Source: Acidobacteriota bacterium
GTDB lineage: Bacteria > Acidobacteriota > Blastocatellia > Pyrinomonadales > Pyrinomonadaceae
Length of the DNA stretch: 12,730 nucleotides
Assembly: GCA_003222835.1 (NCBI GenBank)
Contig: QHXE01000143.1
Span: forward strand, 1 to 12,730
Direction of reading: 5' to 3'
A program made the position numbers and the translations under genes. Of this stretch, positions 8,121 to 12,730 are shown in pieces. Every line of letters starts with the position of its first letter. The stretch's first letter is position 1. Below the pieces are notes generated by a model, which worked only from the letters and a program-made list of their open reading frames with translations, searched no databases and was not told where the DNA came from.

Positions 8121-8665
8121 AGTTGACCGGTCAAGTCGGGCGCAAAAGTGTTTCCCGAAAGGTCGCGGAATTGAACGGTGAAAGTGCCGGTGAAGCTGCG
8201 ACCACCCCGATCAAGAGTAATTCGTTCCAGGATCGTTACGCGGCCGATCACAAACGTGTTGGTTGGATCGTAGAGCCAGGAAGGGTGCTTGAGGCTGAGT
8301 GTCCGCGGTCCGGTGTTTTCATAAACGCCCAGGCACACGTTGCCGGCGGCTGGTGGCGGAGTGTCGTTCAAAATCTCAGTCCCGTCGATGTGATATTGGT
8401 CGAACCCTTCATCGACCACCTGGTTGTCGGCTATGAACTTCACGTCCCAAAGGCCGACGATTGTCGGGCTATCCGCAATCTCGTCCTCTCCTACGCGCGG
8501 CTTAGCCGTCATTAATGGTAGCGCGTTGGCCGCATTGGCCCCATTGGTAAACAGGGGCTGGTTATGCTTTAGCGAAACTCCGCACTGAGCGTTGGCGCGC
8601 GACGCGAATCCCCCGCAAAGCCCAATGGCCAAACCGAACGTGGCAATTAACTTCGTTGATTTCAT
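8093..8665 (-). CDS. Small secreted protein of an uncharacterised Acidobacteriota family
   Basis: 190 residues with a clear signal peptide (Lys near the start, hydrophobic LIATFGLAIGLCGGFA, cleavage at ANA 24-26). The mature part has the pattern IVGLWDVKFIAD ... DEGFDQYHIDGTEI ... NVCLGVYENTGPRTLSLKHPSWLYD ... GRVTILERITLDRGGRSFTGTF. I recognise this as a recurrent small exported family in Acidobacteriota with no known function. The many short beta strands, with GLW near the start, would suit a small beta-barrel of lipocalin-like shape; that is inference. Two cysteines (28 and 111) could form a disulfide. There is no lipobox, so it is not a lipoprotein. AGGAG, 6 nt before the ATG (plus-strand 8672-8676), supports the start. 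It is divergent from the ECF sigma gene and convergent with the exoprotein gene. Confidence 0.8.
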   Translation of the reverse strand: MKSTKLIATFGLAIGLCGGFASRANAQCGVSLKHNQPLFTNGANAANALPLMTAKPRVGEDEIADSPTIVGLWDVKFIADNQVVDEGFDQYHIDGTEILNDTPPPAAGNVCLGVYENTGPRTLSLKHPSWLYDPTNTFVIGRVTILERITLDRGGRSFTGTFTVQFRDLSGNTFAPDLTGQLKADRITPD

Positions 8666-8671
8666 GGTAGT

Positions 8672-8676
8672 CTCCT
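8672..8676 (-). promoter_or_regulatory. Shine-Dalgarno site of the small secreted protein
   Basis: Read on the minus strand, AGGAG lies within a purine run GAGAGGAGA, 6 nt before the ATG at 8665. It decides the start and sits a few nucleotides downstream of a leader hairpin. Confidence 0.8.
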
Positions 8677-8682
8677 CTCGGG

Positions 8683-8699
8683 GCCGGTTCAGGACCGGC
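8683..8699 (-). promoter_or_regulatory. 5'-leader hairpin just upstream of a ribosome binding site
   Basis: A perfect 6-bp inverted repeat (GCCGGT / ACCGGC on the plus strand) with a 5-nt spacer lies in the leader of the minus-strand secreted-protein gene. It ends about 6 nt before the SD. It could stabilise the mRNA 5' end or keep the SD open. There is no T-run, so it does not look like a terminator. Confidence 0.5.
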
Positions 8700-8708
8700 G
8701 GGTTTGTA

Positions 8709-8724
8709 ATGACTGGAAAGTCAT
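8709..8724. repeat. Perfect inverted repeat, operator-like
   Basis: ATGACT-GGAA-AGTCAT: two 6-bp arms around a 4-nt spacer. It lies 44 nt upstream of the minus-strand gene start. The size suits a dimeric helix-turn-helix regulator site, but no regulator is identified. Confidence 0.45.
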
Positions 8725-8786
8725 AGGTTAAGACTGTGTGTCGATTTGTATTTTGAGCAGAAATTCGAGTGATCGCTTAGGCTGAA

Positions 8787-8810
8787 GCTGACAATTAGAG
8801 TCACGTCAGC
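8787..8810. repeat. Perfect inverted repeat with TGAC half-sites
   Basis: GCTGAC-N12-GTCAGC: 6-bp arms with a 12-nt spacer, centred about 100 bp upstream of the sigma promoter's -35. It shares the TGAC/GTCA core with the repeat at 8709-8724, so one regulator might bind both. That link is inference from four shared bases. Confidence 0.4.
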
Positions 8811-8900
8811 ATATGGCGCTCTTCCCGTCATTTAACTGCCCTCATTTACTAGCGCGACGTTTCGGGCGAGAACGTCTCAAAAAAACTTCCGCAAGGAAAA

Positions 8901-8929
8901 TTGACTTGCTATTACGGCCAGCATATTCT
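8901..8929 (+). promoter_or_regulatory. Sigma70-type promoter of the ECF sigma / kinase / TPR operon
   Basis: A -35 box TTGACT (8901-8906), 17-nt spacer and -10 box TATTCT (8924-8929) match the housekeeping consensus at 5 of 6 and 4 of 6 positions. An A-tract and GGAAAA lie just upstream, as in UP elements. Transcription would begin near 8936, giving a leader of about 27 nt before ATG 8963. The promoter lies inside the longer open frame from 8813, which argues for the 8963 start. Confidence 0.65.
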
Positions 8930-8962
8930 CGCGAACGCATCCGTATCGACGCGCGCAAGCAT

Positions 8963-9535
8963 ATGAGCCAGTCTGTAAGCCCACGCGACATAACCCAGAT
9001 GCTGCAGGAATGGAGCAACGGTAAGGATGAGATTCTCGACCAGGTTATGCCCCTCGTTTACGCGGAGTTGCGCCGTCAGGCTGCGCGTCATCTACGTCGT
9101 GAACGTCAGGACCACACGCTGCAGACCACCGCGCTGATTCATGAGGCGTACCTGAAATTGGTTGACCAAAAGAATGTCAAGTGGGAAAGCCGCACGCATT
9201 TCTTCGCCATCGCCTCACAAGCGATGCGGCGCGTTCTGGTGGACTATGCCCGGTCGCGAAAGCGGGCAAAGCGTGGTGGCGACGACATACGACTTTCTTT
9301 GGCGGCAGCCGAGCAGATCGCGAGCAATCAAAAACCGGTCGATCTGATTGCGCTCGATGAAGCATTGACGCGGTTGACGGTCATCGATGAACAACAGTCG
9401 CGCGTTGTCGAGTTGCGATATTTCAGCGGCTTGAGTTTGGAAGAGACGGCGACGATCCTGAACATTTCGCGCGCGACCGCCGCGCGCGAATGGAACATGG
9501 CCAGGGCCTGGCTGCATCGCGAACTAACCAAATAG
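8963..9535 (+). CDS. ECF-type RNA polymerase sigma factor (TIGR02999-like), partner of an adjacent kinase
   Basis: Directs RNA polymerase to a dedicated promoter set. From ATG 8963 the protein is 190 aa, normal for the family (about 185-195). Region 2 spans ~5-105: ITQMLQEWSNG, AELRRQAARHLRRERQDHTLQTTALIHEAYLKLVD (34-69), then WESRTHFFAIASQAMRRVLVDYAR (74-97). Region 4 spans ~130-189 with the helix-turn-helix GLSLEETATILNISRATAAREWNMARAWLHREL (156-188). The stretch LQTTALIHEAYLKL lacks the acidic DAED-type residues of classical ECF region 2.2 and has Thr 55 and Thr 56 there instead. No anti-sigma factor gene is present; a Ser/Thr kinase starts 8 nt after the stop. In Vibrio parahaemolyticus EcfP/PpkT2, a sigma factor of this sort is activated by threonine phosphorylation, which suggests the same here. 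An alternative ATG at 8813 would add 50 unconserved residues upstream of the mapped promoter. Confidence 0.9.
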   Translation: MSQSVSPRDITQMLQEWSNGKDEILDQVMPLVYAELRRQAARHLRRERQDHTLQTTALIHEAYLKLVDQKNVKWESRTHFFAIASQAMRRVLVDYARSRKRAKRGGDDIRLSLAAAEQIASNQKPVDLIALDEALTRLTVIDEQQSRVVELRYFSGLSLEETATILNISRATAAREWNMARAWLHRELTK

Positions 9536-9543
9536 AGCCACGG

Positions 9544-10716
9544 ATGATTCCCGATCGTTGGCAGGAAATCAAGCGAATATTCGACGCTGCGTTGGAGCGC
9601 GCGCCCGGCGAACGGCCGAGCTATCTTATCGACGCTTGCGACGGCGATGACGACCTGCGCCGCGAAGTCGAATCGCTACTCGCTTCTTTCGACGAAGCGC
9701 CTAGTTTCATGCAGCAACCGGCAGTTGCCGAAGTTGCCGACCAGATCGCAGCCAGCCAGGTTAGAACGTTTTCCAAGGGCGAGATGGTCGCGCATTATCG
9801 AATCATTTCCGAGTTGGGAACCGGCGGCCAGGGTGCTGTTTACAAAGCGTTGGATACAAAGTTAGGCCGTACCGTGGCGCTCAAACTTCTGCCGCCGGAA
9901 GTCACGGCGCTTGACGACACCAGTCGCAAACGATTTCGACGCGAAGCCCAGCTTGCCTCCTCATTGGACCATCCAAACATCTGCACGGTGCATGATTTGA
10001 CGGAGGCTGACGGCGTGAGCTTCATCGTCATGCAGTTCGTCGCCGGGCGCAACGTCCGTCAACTGGTCAAAGGCCGGCCGCTGAAGATCAGAAGCGCTCT
10101 GAAAATTGCAATTCAGGTTTGCGACGCGCTCTCCGTCGCACATTCAAGCGGAATCATTCATCGCGACATCAAGGCGCAGAACATCATCGTTTCCGAAAAC
10201 GGGCAGGCTAAGATTCTGGACTTTGGTCTTGCGAAACTGGCCAGAGAAGGAGACAACGCTAAGGATCAAACAGAGCTGACCGCGTTGGGTTCGCCATACG
10301 GAACGCCGACGTATGCCGCGCCCGAGCAATCGCGAGGAGAGAAAGTGGATCGCCGCGCAGACATTTTCTCAACCGGCGTTTTACTTTACGAGATGTTGTC
10401 CGGCACGTGGCCGTTCCGGGGCAAGACGGCAATCGACGTGCGACATGCGGTGTTGCACGACACGCCAGAACCGATAAGCGAAAAGCGAGGTGGTTCCGTG
10501 CCCGCAAAGCTGGAAGCGATCGTCACGCGAGCGCTTTCAAAGGAGCCGGCGCGCCGCTATCAACAAATGTCACGGATGCGAGATGAGTTGATCGAAGTCT
10601 TGCGTGAATTACCAGAGTCGAAAGAGAGCAGCACTAACAATTTCCTGGAAGCCTTTAAGCCGGCAAAGCTGCACCCACTGCCGCGCTTGAATTGGAAGAC
10701 CGGACTGGCGTGTTGA
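9544..10716 (+). CDS. Ser/Thr protein kinase, truncated before its membrane helix
   Basis: Hanks-type kinase, probably acting on the upstream ECF sigma factor. From ATG 9544 (390 aa): an N-terminal helical segment common in Acidobacteriota kinases (RWQEIKRIFDAALERAPGER ... DLRREVESLLASF, 5-49), P-loop GTGGQGAV 92-99, VALK lysine 114, probable alpha-C glutamate 134, HRDIKAQN 206-213 (Ala-Gln in place of the common Pro-Glu/Asp), DFG 227-229, APE 259-261, C-lobe to ~355. All catalytic residues are present. The chain ends PRLNWKTGLAC, which resembles the run-in to a transmembrane helix, then stops. Relatives continue through that helix into a TPR sensor; here the sensor is in another frame and overlaps this gene's end. 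As written the kinase is predicted soluble. I chose 9544 because DRWQEIK is the family N-terminus; the upstream start at 9490 lies inside the sigma gene. No SD, so translational coupling to the sigma gene is likely. Confidence 0.88.
   Translation: MIPDRWQEIKRIFDAALERAPGERPSYLIDACDGDDDLRREVESLLASFDEAPSFMQQPAVAEVADQIAASQVRTFSKGEMVAHYRIISELGTGGQGAVYKALDTKLGRTVALKLLPPEVTALDDTSRKRFRREAQLASSLDHPNICTVHDLTEADGVSFIVMQFVAGRNVRQLVKGRPLKIRSALKIAIQVCDALSVAHSSGIIHRDIKAQNIIVSENGQAKILDFGLAKLAREGDNAKDQTELTALGSPYGTPTYAAPEQSRGEKVDRRADIFSTGVLLYEMLSGTWPFRGKTAIDVRHAVLHDTPEPISEKRGGSVPAKLEAIVTRALSKEPARRYQQMSRMRDELIEVLRELPESKESSTNNFLEAFKPAKLHPLPRLNWKTGLAC
10710..10716 (+). promoter_or_regulatory. Stop/start overlap coupling kinase and TPR genes
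   Basis: The bases GTGTTGA hold GTG and TTG start codons of the TPR frame and the TGA stop of the kinase frame. TTGA is the non-ATG counterpart of the ATGA overlap used for termination-reinitiation. GGAAG at 10694-10698 is a weak SD about 11 nt before the GTG. No canonical -1 slippery heptamer was found between 10656 and 10716. Confidence 0.45.
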
Positions 10717-12527
10717 CGAGCAAAGACACGATATTTATCACCGACTTTACAAACACGACGGGCGATGCGGTGTTTGACGATACGCTCAAGCAAGGTTTGG
10801 CGGCGCAGTTACAGCAGTCGCCCGTCTTGAATCTCCTGCCCGATTCGCAGGCGCGTCAGACACTACAACTAATGAATCGGTCGCCAAATGAACGAATGAC
10901 GCGCGAGGTCGCGCGGGAGATTTGTCAGCGCCAGGAACTCAAAGCACTGGTTGCCGGAACCATCGCAAAATTCGATCGCAATTACTCGCTCACGCTCGAA
11001 GCTGTCAATTGTCAATCGGGCCAAACGATCGCTTTGGTGCAAGCGCAAGCCGATGGAAAGGATCAGGTGCTCGCGGCGCTTTCGAAGTCCGCGGCGGAGC
11101 TGCGCGAAAAATTGGGCGAGTCACTTAGTTCGATCAAGAAGTTCGACGTTCCCATCGACCAGTTAACCACCGGATCGCTGGATGCGCTCAAGGCTTACTC
11201 ACTGGCTTTCGATCGCTCGAACAAAGGCAAGTACTTTGAATCTGTGCCGTTGTTCCGGCGCGCCACCGAACTCGATCCCAATTTTGCTTATGCCTACGTG
11301 CTGCTCGCCGGCAACTACATTATCCTCACGCAGCCACGTCATGCGGCGGAGAACGCCGCTCGCGCTTATGCGTTGAAGGATCGCGTCAGCGATCGAGAGA
11401 AGCTCTACATTACCAACTACTACAATGTTGCCACCGTGGGCGATTTGGAGAAATCTGTCGAAGCGCTGGAAGTCTATAAGCGAACATACCCGAATGACTT
11501 TCGACCACCAGGCAATCTTTCCTGGACTTACTTGATGTTGGGCCAGTTCGATAAGGCCGTAGCGGAAGCTCGCGAGTCCGTGCGCCTCAACCCAAACATT
11601 TCCGCCTGGCATGTGACTTTGGGCACCGGCCTCATGCGTCTCAATCGCTTCAGCGAGGCGAAAGAAGCTTTCACGCGCGCGCTCCAGATGAACCTGGACG
11701 ATGCACGCATGCACACCGGCCTGTACCAGATCGCTTTCATCGAAAACGACGCGACGACGATGCAGCAGCAGATGGACTGGGCTCGCGGACTGCCGGAGGA
11801 ATATTTCGCGGCAGACATGCAAGCGAGCGCGGCGGCCTATGCGGGACAGTGGCGGCGGTCTCAGGAATCTGTGCGGCGCGCTATCGATCTGGCCACGCGC
11901 GTGGACGTGAAAGAAGTGGCCGCGCGTTATGCGGCAGAGCAAGCATTGCTAGCGGCGGTGCTCGGCAGATGCGATCAGGCCAAGGCTTATGTGACGCAAT
12001 CACTCGCGCTCGAGCGCAATCAAGTAACTCTCTCGCGCGCGGCGTTAAGCCAGGCGTGGTGCGGCAATCAAACTCAATCGTTGATCGACGAACTTACTAA
12101 GGCACACGGGAGCGACACGATCGTCAACGGGCTCTGGCTGCCCGTAATTCGCGCGGCGATCGGAATCAATCACGGCAACGCGGCAAAGGCAGTTGAGCTG
12201 CTGGAAAGAGCGCGCGCCTACGAGCCGGCGGCGGAATTCTGGACTAATCATTTGCGCGGCGAGGCTTACCTGAAACTCGGACAAGGCGCGGAAGCCGCAG
12301 CCGAGTTCCAACGCATTCTCGAGCACCGCGGCGAAGCTCCACTTTCGGTCTTGTTTTCGTTTGCAAATCTCGGCTTGGCCCGCGCGGCCCAACAAAAAGG
12401 CGATGTTACTCAGGCGCATAAGGCTTACGAAGATTTTCTTGCGCTTTGGAAAGACGCAGACTCGGATCTTCCGGCGATTCAAAATGCCAAAGCAGACTTT
12501 GCAAAGTTGCGCTCGAGTCTACGATGA
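10710..12527 (+). CDS. TPR-repeat sensor protein, detached C-terminal half of a kinase-TPR fusion
   Basis: 605 aa from GTG 10710. Residues 1-165 are the domain that follows the membrane helix in Acidobacteriota kinase-TPR proteins: LTSKDTIFITDFTNTTGDAVFDDTLKQGL, then EREVAREICQ-like and GESLSSIKKFDVPIDQLTTGSLDALKAYS. From ~166 come TPR helices, for example ESVPLFRRATELDPNFAYAYVLLAGNY (177-203), LSWTYLMLGQFDKAVAEARESVRLNPN (270-296), GLMRLNRFSEAKEAFTRALQMN (307-328) and, near the end, GEAYLKLGQGAEAAAEFQRIL. It probably binds a protein partner or ligand and reports to the kinase. There is no signal peptide or membrane helix, so as written it is cytoplasmic. The start is uncertain: TTG 10692, GTG 10710 and TTG 10713 are all in frame. 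TTG 10713 forms a TTGA overlap with the kinase stop. A stop in this frame at 10656-10658 limits how far upstream the frame can reach. Confidence 0.8.
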   Translation: MLTSKDTIFITDFTNTTGDAVFDDTLKQGLAAQLQQSPVLNLLPDSQARQTLQLMNRSPNERMTREVAREICQRQELKALVAGTIAKFDRNYSLTLEAVNCQSGQTIALVQAQADGKDQVLAALSKSAAELREKLGESLSSIKKFDVPIDQLTTGSLDALKAYSLAFDRSNKGKYFESVPLFRRATELDPNFAYAYVLLAGNYIILTQPRHAAENAARAYALKDRVSDREKLYITNYYNVATVGDLEKSVEALEVYKRTYPNDFRPPGNLSWTYLMLGQFDKAVAEARESVRLNPNISAWHVTLGTGLMRLNRFSEAKEAFTRALQMNLDDARMHTGLYQIAFIENDATTMQQQMDWARGLPEEYFAADMQASAAAYAGQWRRSQESVRRAIDLATRVDVKEVAARYAAEQALLAAVLGRCDQAKAYVTQSLALERNQVTLSRAALSQAWCGNQTQSLIDELTKAHGSDTIVNGLWLPVIRAAIGINHGNAAKAVELLERARAYEPAAEFWTNHLRGEAYLKLGQGAEAAAEFQRILEHRGEAPLSVLFSFANLGLARAAQQKGDVTQAHKAYEDFLALWKDADSDLPAIQNAKADFAKLRSSLR

Positions 12528-12547
12528 TTCTGGCAAAGTCGTATTAG

Positions 12548-12730
12548 TTACCCCTCTTTCAACTCTCCTACCAAAGTCCTCCCTTCGCCGTATTCGAGAT
12601 CGCTGATTCTCCAACCAGTCTTGCCGTTGACGAGCACAAAGACGATATGCTTCTTCTGCCCAAAGTTCTCGAATCGGACGTTCACTTGCGCTTTCCCGCC
12701 GGCAGACGTCGCTTTATCGATGGCGAACTT
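12548..12730 (-). CDS. C-terminal fragment of a minus-strand protein, DUF3828-like (cut by window edge)
   Basis: The complement is open from the right edge to TAA at 12548-12550, giving the last 60 residues with no start in the window. They read KFAIDKATSAGGKAQV, then NVRFENFGQKKHIVFVLV and GKTGWRISDLEYGEGRTL, ending VGELKEG. The pattern 'polar residues - strand - strand - NGKTGWRI-D-Y - L' is typical of NTF2/DUF3828-type secreted proteins, where GWRI-D-I-Y closes the domain. The family call is by eye and moderate; that the fragment is coding is more certain. It converges on the TPR gene with 20 nt between stops, and no terminator hairpin is evident there. Confidence 0.6.
   Translation of the reverse strand, partial: KFAIDKATSAGGKAQVNVRFENFGQKKHIVFVLVNGKTGWRISDLEYGEGRTLVGELKEG

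Larger units (their letters stand above)
8666..8962. other. Divergent intergenic region between the secreted-protein gene and the ECF sigma gene
   Basis: 297 nt with no supported gene. The frame upstream of the sigma start stays open from 8813 but codes nothing resembling the family. The region holds a leader hairpin of the minus-strand gene (8683-8699), perfect inverted repeats at 8709-8724 and 8787-8810, and a sigma70-type promoter at 8901-8929 with A-rich DNA just upstream (8878-8885 and 8897-8900). No convincing minus-strand promoter was found. Confidence 0.6.

Noticed and set aside
8715..8743. ECF-type autoregulatory promoter (GGAAAG ... GTCG)
   Set aside because: The spacing between the two elements is about 19 nt, longer than typical ECF promoters, and the -35 match is weak.
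8813..8962. N-terminal extension of the ECF sigma factor from ATG 8813
   Set aside because: The added 50 residues do not resemble the family, the 190-aa form has normal length, and a good promoter lies inside the extension.
10651..10716. Programmed -1 frameshift joining the kinase and TPR frames
   Set aside because: No X-XXY-YYZ slippery heptamer is present, and C-TTT-AAG at 10653-10659 would run straight into TAA in the -1 frame. A frameshift would also not restore the missing membrane helix. Coupled reinitiation fits better.
11199..11942. 247-residue minus-strand open frame inside the TPR gene
   Set aside because: It lies antisense to well-matched TPR helices and has no RBS or recognisable domain, so it is a codon-bias artefact.

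Overview
The gene content suggests a chromosomal segment of an Acidobacteriota bacterium, probably close to Blastocatellia. The class-level guess is inference from family content, not a phylogenetic result. Typical of that phylum are the C-terminal half of a VWFA-related secreted protein, a membrane-anchored Ser/Thr kinase with a PD40 propeller, a sortilin/VPS10-like BNR-repeat exoprotein of about 1150 residues, and an ECF sigma factor followed directly by a Ser/Thr kinase and TPR unit. Nothing in the window looks phage- or transposon-derived, and I see no tRNA, rRNA or CRISPR array.

Layout. Positions 1-1028 hold the 3' part of a VWFA-related protein gene whose start lies off the left edge. 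Positions 1164-4115 encode a receptor-like Ser/Thr kinase: kinase domain, one transmembrane helix, then about ten WD40-like (PD40) blades. A strong Shine-Dalgarno site follows at once, with a 101-residue protein (4147-4452) that has a basic head and a four-cysteine tail. A 175-nt gap leads to a large secreted beta-propeller protein (4628-8077). It converges on a small secreted protein encoded on the minus strand (8093-8665). A 297-nt divergent intergenic region (8666-8962) carries a good sigma70-type promoter, two perfect inverted repeats and a 5'-leader hairpin. Next comes an ECF sigma factor (8963-9535), a Ser/Thr kinase 8 nt downstream (9544-10716), and an overlapping, frame-shifted TPR protein (10710-12527). 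The window ends with the C-terminal 60 codons of a minus-strand gene (12548-12730) that converges on the TPR gene.

How the genes may work together. The sigma/kinase/TPR block resembles ECF-kinase pairs in which the kinase phosphorylates the sigma factor. The sigma factor here has two threonines where classical ECFs carry acidic residues in region 2.2, which fits phospho-gating. Related Acidobacteriota proteins normally fuse kinase, transmembrane helix and TPR sensor in one chain. Here the linker and membrane helix appear to be missing and the reading frame changes at the join. The result is a predicted soluble kinase and a separate TPR protein sharing a TTGA stop/start overlap. This is the most notable oddity in the window. 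The second is the Cys-tailed small protein between the receptor kinase and the exoprotein.
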